A stretch of 64,000 nt of DNA from Akebia trifoliata. Its lineage: Eukaryota > Streptophyta > Magnoliopsida > Ranunculales > Lardizabalaceae. The stretch is taken from assembly GCA_017979445.1 (NCBI GenBank), contig CM030714.1, positions 18,409,892 to 18,473,891 of the forward strand, in the 5' to 3' direction. The translations under genes were made by a program, and so were the position numbers. The notes below the pieces were generated by a model, which did not search any database, had not been told where the DNA came from, and worked only from the letters and a program-made list of their open reading frames with translations. Shown piece by piece: positions 22,204 to 34,555 of the stretch. Position 1 is the first letter of the stretch. Each line of letters begins with the position of its first letter.

Positions 22204-23984
22204 TGAAAGTGCCCTCGATCCGCGAGGTCTGCGGATCCGCTTTTGACCTTTGAGGTTTGAGAGTCGCCACCTAGTTATTACGATCAAGGAACCGAATACT
22301 GACTCTAAACGGATAAAGAAACTAATCTACTAAAGAAAAACTGAATCCGAAGATCACATTACGGGGTTGGAAGGTGTTAGGCACCAATCCCGTTCGACCA
22401 ATGCCGGTCTCTACTTATCCCAAATAAGACTACATTGCTAAACGACCTAAGTAATAAAAAAAATAAAACATATATACCTTTTTGAAGACAATGGTCTTTT
22501 TTCCTCAGATCTGGTGGAATAGTTCCTTGTACGATACTCCTCGCTTCGTTCTGTTGCTGGATTCGCTTCAGATTTCCCATGCAAGATATCTCTTTCTTAT
22601 ATCTGGATTCTTCAGATTTTTTTATGGATTTCTAGGTATTTTTGAAGGGCTTCTAGGTATTTTTCAGGATAAAATTGAAGTATGGGTGTTAGGTAAGGAG
22701 TTGGGATTTCAAAATTAGGGTTTTGGGATGGTTGGGGAGGCTTCTTGACCTACTTTTCCTAGGGTTTATGATTTTATACGAAAATAGGGTGTGAGGATCC
22801 CTATTTATAGATTTTTTTTAAGGGTTGATTTAGATAGAATTAGTATTTAATTAGAATTCTTTTAGTTAGAGTTGTATTTTAGTTAAAATTGTTTTAGGTA
22901 GAGTTGTATTTTAATTAGAATTGTTTTAGGTAGAGTTATATTTTAGTTAGAATTCTACTAAATAGAGTTATTATTTAATTAGAACTCTATTAGGATTTTA
23001 ACTTTTGATCTTATTTGGTTGAGTTTAAGATTTTGACTTTAGTCGTAATTGATTGACATTAATATCTTGACTTTAGTCTTACTTAATCGACTTTAATTTT
23101 GAACTTAGTCTTACTTGATTGAATTTAATGCCTTGACTTTAGTCTTGCTTGATTGACTTTAATTTTTTGGAGAACCCCCCTCTATTATATCTTTAATTCT
23201 TTGGACCCCCAAATGGAGGGATCCTTGAATAAATATCTTGGCAACCCTCAACAATTTTGCCTGAGAACCTAATTGATCGATTTTTTTGGTTCAAAATTTT
23301 AAATTAATTTTACTAATGTTTCACTTTAATTATTTAATATTTATTTATTAATTTTAAAACTTTTAATTATGAAAATTGTGAAATTATCGTTTTGCCCTCG
23401 AAGAGGACTTTTAGCGTTTCAAGTCGATTTTTGATGTTCTAGGATGTTTTAGAATCGATTTTTCGTAAGGAATTTAATGAAAATATTGGTTTGTGTCATT
23501 TATGAAATTTTGTGTGAAATGGTCGTGAACTTTATGAGGGGCAATTTCGTAATTTTGTTAAATTCTATTAAAATTGACCAACTGATTTATTTGATTTCGA
23601 TTTGTTGTTTTATGTGTTTGAATGGGTTTTCCTAAGCGTAATGTAGGCTCTAAGGATATTTTGATGTTAGGGGTATTTTGGAAATTTGATTATTTTTTAG
23701 TGATTTTTATCGTGAAACTTCTTTTTGTCTGCAAGATGATGATTTCTATGTTTCTGGGGTCATATTTTTCTAGTGTAGCGTGATGATTTCTATGTTTCTA
23801 GGGTCATATTTTCCTAGCGTAGCGTGATTTCTAAGATTTTATCAGGTCGAGATACCTCATCCGGATTTCTGAAACATATCTGGTAACAAAATAAAGCATT
23901 GGAATAAACATCCATCATTGGCAACTGTTGCGATCAAGTTGACGAGTTGATTAATCAGGCGAATGCAAAAATGATGTGTCTACA
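22204..23984 (-). mobile_element. 3' LTR of element A
   Basis: 1,781 bp, between ATAAG and the purine tract. Near its right end a 40-50-bp segment is repeated (GATGATTTCTATGTTTCTGG at about 23735 and again near 23783), which explains why it is about 40 bp longer than its partner. A TATA box in reverse complement lies at 22802-22809 and TTGACTT-type repeats at 22990-23165. Confidence 0.9.
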
Positions 23985-23997
23985 GATGCCCCTCTTT
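23985..23997 (-). other. Polypurine tract of element A
   Basis: GATGCCCCTCTTT here is the reverse complement of AAAGAGGGGCATC, identical to the tracts at 43886 and 59550 and directly beside the 3' LTR. Confidence 0.85.
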
Positions 23998-24439
23998 GGC
24001 AAAGGGTTGAAGTAAACTAGATAGCAAATCTATTTTGGTAGATAATGCGATATCTGAATGCCAAAGCTAGTGACAGTTCCTTTTGTAGCTTGATTTCGCA
24101 ATTCGTCGAGGCGTTCGGATCCTTGAGGGTAAAACTCTCCCCGAACAAAAATGTTGTCAGGTCCTTGAGCGTGAGCTCTCATTAACAGTGTTAGATCCTT
24201 GAATTTTAGAAAATTCTCCCTAACTAATGCAAAAGTGCACGTGTGTGCAATGGTGTGATGCTGTGTGAAACTGAGTAAAAATGTGTCAGGTCCTAGAGAT
24301 CTTCTCTCATTGACAATAATGATTCAAAATTGAAATGTGCTTATGCGACGAAAACAATCATGGCATTGTTGAACAATGAAGTAATTGGAGTCATAACAAT
24401 GAAAGAACTTCATTAAATCCTATTTGAAATTCTTTTTAG
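23998..24439 (-). other. Element A 3' terminal untranslated segment
   Basis: It is the reverse complement of about 59200-59549 of element 5 (the phrase GCCAAAGCTAGTGACAGTT and its neighbours are shared). It is non-coding and holds several copies of a short GGTCCTTGAG/GATCCTTGA-type motif. Confidence 0.7.
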
Positions 24440-25180
24440 AGTTCGAAAAAATTTGAGTCTCGTTTATCGAACCCGAGCCTATTGTAGCCATGCTTCTCGG
24501 GCTAAAGAACTTAAACAATCCTGTTAATTCAATATATTTCAAACAAAGCTGAAGTCTCATTTCTCGGACTCTGGCTAAGGTTTACAGGAACTTAAACAAT
24601 TCTATTAAAATTGGAGTCTCGTTTCTCAAACCCGAATTAAGATTTATAGGCACTTCAAAAAGCCTATTCATTCTATGATTCAAATAGTTGGAGTCTCCCT
24701 TCTCGGACTCGAACCTAGGTTTGTAGGCATTTCAAAAAACCTACTCATTCTATGATTCAAAAATTTGGAGTCTCATTTCTCGGACTCGAACTTAAGTTTG
24801 TAGGCACTTCAAAAAGTCTATTCATTCTATGATTCAAAAAGTTGGAGTCTCGTTTCTCGGACTCGAACTTAGGTTTATAGGCACTTCAAAAAGTCTATTC
24901 ATTCTATGATTCAAAAAGTTGGAGTCTCGTTTCTCGAACTTGAACTTAGGTTTATAGGCACTTTAAAAAGCCTATTCATTCTATGATTCAAAAAGTTGGA
25001 GTCTCGTTTCTTGGACTCGAACTTAGGTTTGTAGGCACTTCAAAAAGCCTACTCATTCTATGATTCAAAAAGTTAGAGTCTCGTTTCTTGGACTCGAACT
25101 TACTAAGCCACGTTTCTCGAGCTTAGATTTATAAGAACTTAAACAATCCTATTAATCGAGCTCAAAATTTGAAAGATCGG
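24440..25180. repeat. 77-bp tandem array in the 3' untranslated position of element A
   Basis: About eight to nine degenerate units of 77 bp, most regular at 24640-25090. Each unit has two possible stems: GAGTC with GACTC ten bases apart, and (A/G)TAGGC with GCCTA(T/C) ten bases apart. In the second stem the outer pair changes together between units: A with T at about 24647 and 24953, G with C at about 25033. The sequence is unrelated to the arrays of H and 5 that occupy the same place. Confidence 0.85.
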
Positions 25181-27798
25181 GCCTATTATTGGCTTATCAT
25201 GTATCTGGATTCATAATTGTCATTGGACTTCATTGGACTTTTAAATAAGATTTTCATTTTCATCATGTGATTAAGAACAAAACTTTGGAATTAAATTACT
25301 TTAAAAAAATGCCCCTAGTTTTAAGGTTGGCTTTAACTGGAACTTGACTATGAGATTGATGGAATGGATTACGCTTGAAAAATATAGACTCTGAGGTATG
25401 ATAGATAGAAGAACTGACATTCCCTTAAATTTAAGACTCTTAAGGTTATCATATGTGCAATAAGGGATTAATCATTTTCTTTCAAATTTCTTTTGAAAAA
25501 TGCTTGAGCTAAACTTAAAAAATCATGATAAATATTAGAATAGAAGATCTTTCTCTTCAAAGTGGTTGATGATTCTACATCTTCCATTAGCGAACACTTA
25601 ACAAGTAAACATACTTTTGAAGATCCTACAATGTTCAAGATAACTTCTGATTTTCTTCGACTTCAACATTGTCTTTGTCGGATGTGAGCTCTTGGCTAAA
25701 AAATGAATGTTGTGGCTTGAATGATTCTGCATTTCCTAGTTTCTGCACAAGCTTCCTTCTGAATTTTTCTTCTTGATGGGACTTTTCCTCCCATTTGATA
25801 ATGTCCAATTTTTGTCTAGATCGCCTCTTCAGGTTTTCAATCTAGCGAGCTTTGTTTTTCTTTTTCTAATGATATTTTGATTTTTGCCTAGGTTGCCTTT
25901 TCAGGTTTTCAATCTAGTAGGCTTTCTTTTTTATAGTAATGCCCTAACTTTTGCCTAAGTCTCATTTTTGGATTTTCGACTTAACGGGCTTCTTTTTTTC
26001 TCGATGATCTTTAATATTTAACTCGGCAGCTTCTTAGTTCCCTACACCTTAACCGAGTCAATTAGCATTTAAGAGGACTTAATATGTAGGCTTAGGACAT
26101 GATTTAGAAAGAAAGGGTAAAAGGCTCGACTTCCCAAAATGCCCCTAGTTTAATATTCTCTTTTTATTGTCATTTTTTTTTGTAAATTCTTTTGACTTTT
26201 TTTTTCTAAATGCCCCTAGTTTGACATTCTTTTCTTTTTATCAATTATTTTGATTCTTTTTTTAATACCCCTAGTTTGGTATTTTTTTCTTTTGAACCTT
26301 TCAATAGGGGATTTTCTTTTTGGATGACACTTTTCTTAAGAAAATATAATTTTTTTTTGCGTGATCGGGCCTAAAGTAACTTCTCAGGTTGCCTACGTAC
26401 GCCAAATATTTCTTTTTCTTTTGGGATCAGGTCAAAATGTAATTTATACCGATTTACCTCCCAAGGTTGGTTGGTGTGGTTTAGAAAAAAAAGGCTATTG
26501 ATTTTTTAAAGGCTGCAAAGGATTAGAAAGGTTATCTTTTTCTTGGTAAAATAAGAAAATAGTTCGGCCAAAGAAGGCCTCATTTGGTGAATATTGCTCG
26601 ACTTGATCATAGTTTTAGGAATTCGATATCTGGATTGCTCTGTTGAGTAAGGTCTTCTTTTGAGAATTAATATCCTTCAGTCTTCTTTTGTGAAATCGAA
26701 TATGATTGAGTTTTCTGACTATTCAACTCTTCTAAAACTTCGAGAAAATCTTTTATTCTCTTATGAATGAAAACTCTCCTCTTTTGAGTGAAAAACATGG
26801 TAGATCCACTTGTAAGTCTTAGCGTCTTTGTTGATGCTTTCAGCTATATCATTTTTTATCAATAATCTTTGACTTTGAAATCACTCTTGACTTTATGTCT
26901 TGATTTATTTTTGTGTGCGATCCATCCATGTATTCTTATGAGACCATGCAAGAACATTGTTGAATTTCTCAAGTAAGTTTACTATTATCTCATGTTCTCT
27001 TGAGGATAATGTATCACCAATTTGCACTTCTTGAGTATACTCTTTAATTCTAATATTTATTAAGTTTGACTAGTAAACTCTAAGTCAATCCTTATGTTAG
27101 ATATTATTTTCACATCATTATTACACACAAGATAATCAAAAGCGTCTTTATTTTAATCGAATTAGAAGACATAGACTGACAAACTCGATTAAAACTTGAA
27201 AGTTGAAGAAAGACTAACGTAACTGAAGCAACTAACTGGATTTAAAGACTGACGAAAATTAGATTGAAACTTAAAGAAAACTCAGGGACAATTACCTACA
27301 AAGAGAGAAGGTCTTTTTGGGTGGATGGACTACTTGGACTTGACATTGGTATATTGACTAGATGACTCTTTTGACGGACCCAAAATGACACATATGAGGG
27401 TTTAAAACGTTTAGGGGTACTTAAAATTAACCATCGATTCTGAAGGTTTCACATGATTAAAATTTTGACACAAATTAGCCCTCCTGTGGGAAATATCGAA
27501 TCCAAATACACTATAAGTTATAGTGACCAAGACTGTGAAAAAGATTAGTCATGGGTCTACCCCTGATTGGGATTTAAGATCGAATCTTTCTATATAAAAT
27601 GGTCTGGATATTTAAAAGTGAAACCAATTAGTCCAACTGATTTGGTATTGATCAGTTTGATTCATTTGTCAATTGGGCCAACTGGTTTAATTGGTTCAAA
27701 TTGATCGGTGCATTTCACCGATTAGGTCGGACCGATATAATGGGTTTAATTTGAACAGTCTGGATCAATCCACCCACTTACCTATTAGTTAGATTAAA
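25181..27798 (-). other. Element A internal region without genes
   Basis: 25795-25995 holds three degenerate hairpin units related to those at 7460 and 56230 (CTAGATTG with CGATCTAG in the element sense). 26340-27060 matches the 3' region, the position of the integrase remnant and the reverse transcriptase tether in H, but without a readable domain. 27420-27790 matches 36150-36560 of element 2. I see no gene. Confidence 0.6.
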
Positions 27799-28590
27799 TT
27801 GAGTAACCCGAGAACACCCATAATCAGTTCAGGTCGTGACCTATAGGAAGGCGTCTAGACTCTAGGTTTACTACGTGCAATGCAATTTATCTGGCTACCC
27901 TTGCCCAAGTGCACCTATATACCTCTCAAGTGTACTCAAGCAGACAGTACGTGGTGACTTGGTTTGATATACCATATACGTGATAATCTAAAACTTCAAC
28001 TTATTTCTCTGAAGTAAAAAACAACCAGTTTGATCTCCAATTGAGAGGTGGCGCACGATGCTAAGCAAGGGCCCACTTAAATACCTCTCGTCTAGAATAG
28101 ACGTAGTCTATCCCCCTCGTACAGTAGGGTACAACAGGGCAAGATCTCGCTTAAGCACCGATTTTGACCAAGAAGTGCAATTGATATACTTAGATTATCT
28201 TTTATATACCTATAGGTACGAGTCAAGAGTTGTAGCTTTCATAATTGGTTTGGCATCCCACGAGGGGACTGACCACGTACTAGTACTACGTTGGTAATCG
28301 GGACAGGTGACTGTGTGGCTTACAATAGGTCAAAGGCTCAGGTCGCTCCAGCATGGGTGCATCAATATACCTATCTGATCAGACGGTACTGATGTCCAGT
28401 TTGATATACCCTAAGGTACGAGACTGGAGTTGTGGTTTCATGAATGACGTCGTATCTCCGAAGAGATCGGACCACACATTAGTGCCACATTGGCTATATA
28501 GGACGTGCGAACGTGCAAAACAGTAAACGTGCATGTGGTGTGTGCAAAATAAGGTGGGGTGTGCCCGGGGCTTTTTCAAATAAATGGGTC
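27799..28590 (-). other. Conserved leader block, copy in element A
   Basis: This carries both modules described for 10140-10990. GTACTAGTAC is intact; the other palindrome is degraded (GCACTAATGT) while the hairpin ATCTC-TTCG-GAGAT has one extra pair. The opposite-strand frame (28058-28297) is shortened by indels. Confidence 0.75.
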
Positions 28591-28941
28591 CATAGGCCTA
28601 ATCAAACCATCACAACATGAATATCATATGAATATTACCCACATAAAAAGATCAAAGCATGCACATCAAAATATATCTATCAAGATCATGGCAAATCAAT
28701 TAATGAGCATGGCATATAATAATTGATCAAACAAATATTGCAATAGGCCTAATTTTTATAATTTTTAAAATCCAATCAATGATCACTTTTAGGTGATCCA
28801 AAATAAATTGAGATTTCAATACATGTTACACTGATGATAGAATGACAATTGTTGAGATGAGTTCACTCTCAGGAACATTAATTATGCTAACATTAGATAA
28901 ATTCGAATTTTCTATGAATTAGGAAAATACAATCCGAATTT

Positions 28942-29690
28942 GCATCGATGATATCTAAGGCTCTCGATACCGAAATCGAGTGAATTCAAGTCCTAAATTA
29001 ATCTACTTGATGGGATCTACGTTTTATTAATCGGTGCCAAGACCTAATTCTAACTAGAATGTTCTATAAAAATGTTTTAACATTGCTGTCCCAACCTTCA
29101 TTCAACAACAATTCCAAATTTACAGATTGCACTTGTATTGATGATATCTAAGACTTCCGATAATGAAATTGAGTGAACTCAGGTTCTAAATTAATCTAAT
29201 CGATGAGATTTACATATTATTAAAGGTGCCCAAACTTAATTCTCACTAGAATGTTCTGTAAAATCGTTTTAATATTGCTGTCCCAACCTTCATTCAGCAA
29301 CAATTCCAGATTTACAGATTGAACTTGTATTGATGATATCTAAGGCTTCCCATAACGAAATTGAGTGAACTTAGATTCTAAATTAATCTATTCGATGAGA
29401 TCTAAGTTTATTAATAGGTTCCCAGACTTAATTCTCATTAGAATATTCTGTAAAAACGTTTTAACATTGCTGTTCTAACCTTCATTCAGCAACAATTCCA
29501 GATTTACAGATTGAACTTGCATTAATGATATCGAAGGCTTTCGATAACGAAATTGAGTGAACTCAGGTTCTAAATTAATGTACTCGAGGAGATCTAAGTT
29601 TTATTAATAGGTTCCCAGACTTAATTCTCACAAGAATATTTTGTAAAAATGTTTTAACATTTCTATCCAACCTTTATCATTCCATCATTT
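28942..29690. repeat. 192-bp tandem repeat, about four units, in the leader of element A
   Basis: Unit starts marked by GCATCGATGATATC-like sequence lie at 28942, 29135, 29327 and 29519, a period of 192-193 bp. Each unit ends in a segment like CAACAATTCCAGATTTACAG. Element 5 has the same repeat (about three units, 51906-52470). Element H lacks it and has the ABCB fragment there instead. No open frame. Confidence 0.9.
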
Positions 29691-29898
29691 TCATATGTTA
29701 ATTTGAATCTTTCATTATTAAGGGGTCATCAAAAGTGATTCTTAATTAGAAAAAACATGCAATACCCAAAATCATCCACAATCAAACCATAAAAATAAAT
29801 AAATAAATAAATAAAATAAATTGAACTAAATAAAAAAAAATTAGGTCATCCTGGCAATGCTCCCATACTTAGGATTTTTCAAGTTTAATCCTCAATAG

Positions 29899-29916
29899 TC
29901 CCCAGTGGAGTTACCA
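29899..29916 (-). other. Primer-binding site of element A
   Basis: The reverse complement reads TGGTAACTCCACTGGGGA, one base inside the 5' LTR. It matches the Arg-tRNA-type site used by Ogre elements apart from one likely mutation, TGGT for TGGC, and one further A. Confidence 0.8.
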
Positions 29917-29917
29917 T

Positions 29918-31657
29918 TGAAAGCGCCCTCGATCCGCGGGGTCAGCGGATCCGCTTTTGACCTTTGAGGTTTGAGAGTCGCCACTTAGTTATTACGGTCT
30001 AGGAATTGAATACTCACTCTAAACGAATAAAGAAACTAATCTACTAAAGAAAAATTGAATCCGGGGATCACATTACGGGGTTGGAAGGTGTTAGGCACCA
30101 ATCCCGCAGGACCAATGCCTGTCTCTACTTATCCCAAATAAGACTATATTGCTAAACGACCTAAGTAATAAAAAAAATAAAAAATATAGATATTTCTAAA
30201 GACAACGTTCTTTTTCCCTCAGATCTGGTGGAATAGCTCCTTGTACGGTACTCTTCGCTTCGTTCTGTTGCTGGATTCGCTTCAGATTTGCAAGGCAAGG
30301 TATCTCTTTCTTATATCTGGATTCTTCAGATTTTTTTATGGATTTCTAGATATTTTTGAAGGACTTCTAGGTATTTTTCAGGATAAAATCGAAATATGGG
30401 TGTTAGGTAAGGAGTTGGGACTTCAAAATTAGGATTTTGGGAAGGTTGGGGAGGCTTCTTGACCTACTTTTCCTAGGGTTTATGATTTGATACGAAAATA
30501 GGGTGTGAGGACCCCTATTTGTAGATTTTTTTTAAGGGTTGATTTAGATAGAATTAGTGTTTAATTAGTATTCTTTTAGTTAGAGTTGTATTTTAGTTAA
30601 AATTGTCTTAGGTAGAGTTGTATTTTAATTAAAATTGCTTTAGGTAGAGTTATATTTTAGTTAGAATTCTATTAAATAGAGTTATTATTTAATTAGAATT
30701 CTATTAGGGTTTTGAATTTTGGTCTTATTTGGTTGACTTTAAGATTTTGACTTTAGTCTTAATTGATTGACAAAAATATCTTGACTTTAGTCTTACTTAA
30801 TCGACTTTAATTTTGACTTTAGTCTTACTTGATTGAATTTAATACCTTGACTTTAGTCTTGCTTGATTGACTTTAATTTTTTGGAGAACCCCCCTCTATT
30901 ATATCTTTAATTCTTTGGACCCCCAAATGGAGGGGTCCTTGAATAAATATCTTGACAACCCTCAACAATTTTGCCTGAGAACCTAATTGATAGATTTTTT
31001 AGTTCAAAATTTTAAATTAATTTTACTAATGTTTCACTTTAATTATTTAATATTTTATTTATTAATTTTAAAATTTTTAATTATGAAAATTGTGAAATTA
31101 TCGTTTTGCCCTCGAAGAGGACTTTTAGTGTTTCAAGTCGGTTTTTGATGTTCTAGGATGTTTTAGAATCGATTTTTCGTAAGGAATTCAATGGAAATAT
31201 TGGTTTGTGTCATTTATGAATTTTTTTGTGTGAAATGGTCGTGAACTTTATGAGGGGCATTTTTGTAATTTTATTAAATTCTGTTAAAATTGGCAAACTG
31301 ATTTATTTGGTTTCGATTTGTTATTTTATGTGTTTGAATGGGTTTTCTTAAGCGTAATGTAAGCTCTAAAGAATATTTTGATGTTAGGGGTATTTTGGTA
31401 ATTTGGTCATTTTTTAGTTATTTTTATCGGAAAACTTCTTTTTGTCTACAAGATGATGATTTCTATGTTTCTAGGGTCATATTTTCCTAGCGTACCGTGG
31501 TTTCTAAGATTTTTTCAGTTCGAGATACCTCGTCCGGATTTCTGAAACATATCTAGTAACAAAATAAAACATTGAAATAAACATTCATCATTGGGAACCG
31601 TTGCGATCAGGTTGACGAGTTGATTAATCAGGCGAATGCAAAAATGGGGTGTCTACA
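29918..31657 (-). mobile_element. 5' LTR of element A
   Basis: 1,740 bp, ending next to the ATAAG duplication at 31658. The TATA box is changed to TACAAATA (reverse complement at 30516-30523). TTGACTT-type repeats lie at 30715-30880 and a GATCCGC/GCGGATC stem sits at the primer-site end (about 29930). It resembles the 3' LTR closely apart from the extra duplicated segment in the latter. Confidence 0.9.
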
Positions 31658-32674
31658 ATAAGAAGCTGTAAAATTGCTAGAAAATGAATTAAAGTAAATG
31701 AAATGAAAAGCAAGTAAACTTATGAAATTAAAGCACCATTGGAGGTGGATATACCTAAAATATATTGATGAGCAATTCCTAATCTCTAGCCTTTTTATAA
31801 CTTAATCGTAAGGGTTTGGTGTTAACTCCTTAGATTAGAAAGTTTTGCAAATAAAATGAAATGAGGGAACATAAACAAAGTAGACTTCTTTGAAAACTTC
31901 CTACTACCAATTATCATGTTTAAGCATACTGTATCTTGATCTAATCTAAGCATAAAGAATCTATATTAAGAATAAAATGTGCAAGAAACTTAAAGAGAAC
32001 TCATAAGCATTTTAAATAAAAGAAAGGCATGAAATTAGAAATAACACAAGAACTTGCTTTAGGCTTTTCCACTCTCCAATGGAGGAGAACTTAACCTAAT
32101 GTCATTGCAAGAGAGGGAAGATAAGAGATGAAAGAATTTTTCTTCATTTCATGGAGAAACTTACAACTTCTTCTTCTTCTATTTCTTATAAGACTATTTA
32201 ACCAAAAGAAAATAACTAGAAGATAAAAATACAAAAATAAGATAATAGGCTAAGAGCATTAGATTAAAGGAGTCTTGGATAAGAGAACCAAGAGGGACCC
32301 TTTCTCTAGAGATTGAGACTCTATTTATAGAGAAAAATATGTGTAGAAGAGTCTAAAAGTATCCTCCACTTTTCTTTGCACAAAAAGACAAAAGAGGAGA
32401 ATATGAGTTAAGGATTAGGGCATTCCAAAGTGGGAGCAAATGTTTTTGCCTTGAAATTTTGATTCTAAGTTGTTGACTTTCTATACAAGAAACACACGTA
32501 ATTAGATTTATCTAGTAAATGAATTTATTTATATATATTTAAACCTAATTAACATGCAACATAGTATTTTGAGGCTTATCATGATTATTACCTTAATACG
32601 GAGACATACGGACAAAAATCAAGATAAATGTTCGAAAAATGTGCATATAATTAAGTATTTCGAGACACTCATCA
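31658..32674 (-). mobile_element. Athila-like solo LTR, right part
   Basis: This continues the LTR cut at 22203; 31658-31662 is the ATAAG duplication. It matches the reverse complement of 1-960 and extends about 95 bases further to its true end, CTCATCA at 32668-32674. It is flanked by GTACG at 32675-32679, identical to 22017-22021. With a duplication on both sides and no internal region, it is a solo LTR. Confidence 0.9.
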
Positions 32675-32869
32675 GTACGGTAGGGACCACTAAGCTCATA
32701 CGTGTTATGGGACGAGTATGAGAGTGGAATCACAATTGGAATTCGGGTTTATTCCTTTCTATGTTTATCAGTGAACTTGTAATGTAAAGGTGACCTATAT
32801 GAATGGTTTTTATATTTGGGAAATACATGCACGCCTGATAAGCATAGACGAAGATGATTAGTAAGTGAT
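32675..32869 (+). mobile_element. Chromovirus 3' LTR, continued
   Basis: This resumes after the solo LTR with GTACGGTAGGGACCAC and stops where element 2 begins. GTGAT (32865-32869) would be the duplication of element 2, but its partner lies outside the window. Confidence 0.6.
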
Positions 32870-34536
32870 TGTAGACACCCAATTTTTGCACTCACCTGAT
32901 TAATCAACTCGTCAACCCGATCGCAACGGTTCTCAATGATGGATGTTTATTCTAATGCTTTATTTTGTTACCAGATATGCTTCAGAAATCCGGATGAGGT
33001 ATCTCGAACTGACAAAACTTCAGAAACCATACTACGCTAGGAAAATACGACCCCAGAAACAGAGAAATCATCATCTTGCAGACCAAAAAGAAGCTTCACG
33101 ATAAAAATCACTAAAAATGATCAAATTACCAAAATACCCCTAACATCAAAACAACCTTAGAGCCTACATTACGATTAGGAAAACTCATTTAAACACATAA
33201 AATAACAAATTGAAATCAAATAAATCATTTCACCAATTTTTACAGAATTCGATAAAATTACGAAAATGCCCCTCATAAAGCTCATGACCATTTCATACAA
33301 AAAACTTCATAAATGACAAAAACCAACATTCCCATTGAATTCCTTATGAAAAACTGATTCCAAAACATCCTGAAATATTGAAAAATGACTTAAAACGTAA
33401 AAAATCCTCTCCAAGGGCAAAACGATAATTTTACAATTTTAATAATTAAAAATTTTGAAATTAATAAATAAAACATTAAATAATGTAAAGTGAAACATTA
33501 ATAAAATTATTTTAAAATTTTGAGCTAAAAAATCGATCAATCAGGCTTTCAGGCAAAATTGTTGATGGTTGCCAAGATATTTATTCAGGGACCCCTTCAT
33601 CTGGAGGCCCAAAGAATTAAAGATATAATAAAAAGGGGTTCTCTAAAAATTAAAGTCAATCAAGTAAGACCAAATTCAATCTTAAAGTCAATCAAATAAG
33701 GCTAAAGTCAAGATATTAAAAGTCAACTAAGAAATACTAAAGTCAAAGTATTAAAGTCAATCTCATAAGACTAAAGTCAAAACCCTAATCTAAACTAATC
33801 AAGTCAATTTCATAAGACTAAAGTCAAAACCCTAAATTAAAACCCTAAAGACTAAGTCCATCTCATAAAACTAAAGTCAAAACCCTAATTAAAACCCTAA
33901 AAAAAATCCTAATCAAATCCTAATTCTTCTAAAAAGCTTTATAAATAAGAGCATCCACACCCTATTTTCGTATCAAAGAAAAAATCCTATAAAAAGTAGG
34001 TGAAGAAGACTCCACAACCTTCCCAAAACCCTAATTTTGAAGCCCCAACTCCTTACCCATACTTCAATTTTAGCTTGAAAAACACCTAGAAGTCCTTCAA
34101 AAACATCCCAAAATCCATAATAAATTTGAAGAATTCAGATCCAAGAAAGAGATACCTTACCTCGGAGATCAGAAATCAGATCCGGAGACAGAATGAAGTA
34201 AGGAGTACGGTACAAGGAGCAGTTTCATCAGATCTGAGGGAATAGAACCTTTTCGTATCGAAGGTAAAATTTCTATTATTTTTTATCTAGATTTTGTTAT
34301 TAGTAATGTAGTCTTGTTTGGGATAAGTAGAGATCGGCATTGGCCGGGCGGAGTTGGTACCTAACACCTTCTAACCCCGTAATGTGATCCCCGAATTTAG
34401 TTTTTCTGCAGTAGATTAGTTTTTTATCCATTTAGAGTCAGTATTCGATTCCTAAACCGTAATAACTAGGTGGTGATTCCCAAACCTCAAGGGTCAAAAG
34501 CGGATCCGCGCACTTTGCGGATTGAGGGCGCTTTCA
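32870..34536 (+). mobile_element. 5' LTR of element 2
   Basis: TGTAGACACCC start and CTTTCA end, 1,667 bp. It has TTGACTT-type repeats in the opposite sense (33650-33880), AAACCCTAA motifs (33770-33920) and a TATA box at 33940-33947. It differs at many positions from the LTR at 43899, so the copies are old or derive from different parents. Confidence 0.85.
33940..33947 (+). promoter_or_regulatory. TATA box in the 5' LTR of element 2
   Basis: TATAAATA, followed 20-25 bases on by CCTATTTTCGTATCA, as in the other LTRs of the family. Confidence 0.6.
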
Positions 34537-34537
34537 G

Positions 34538-34555
34538 TGGCAACTCCACTGGGGA
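34538..34555 (+). other. Primer-binding site of element 2
   Basis: TGGCAACTCCACTGGGGA starts two bases after the LTR end and differs at one base from the site at 45599. Confidence 0.85.

Larger units (their letters stand above)
22204..31657 (-). mobile_element. Element A: complete-ended, non-coding Tat/Ogre-like element
   Basis: Element A has two LTRs (29918-31657 as 5', 22204-23984 as 3' on the minus strand), a primer site, a purine tract and a perfect 5-bp duplication ATAAG at 22199-22203 and 31658-31662. It is 9,454 bp long. Internal sequence (23985-29917) follows the same order as elements H and 5, but I found no recognisable gag, protease, reverse transcriptase or integrase in it. It is therefore a fully non-autonomous copy. 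It interrupts the Athila-like solo LTR. Confidence 0.9.
15728..32869 (+). mobile_element. Tekay/Del-like chromovirus (Ty3/gypsy), decayed and interrupted
   Basis: The domain order gag, protease, reverse transcriptase, RNase H, integrase and a C-terminal chromodomain-like segment, followed by a purine tract and LTR, is that of a plant chromovirus. Its 5' end, including the 5' LTR, is displaced by element H at 15727. Its 3' LTR is split by the Athila-like solo LTR (22022-32674, itself split by element A) and cut again by element 2 at 32870. Stop codons and frameshifts throughout make it the most decayed and probably the oldest element here. Confidence 0.85.
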
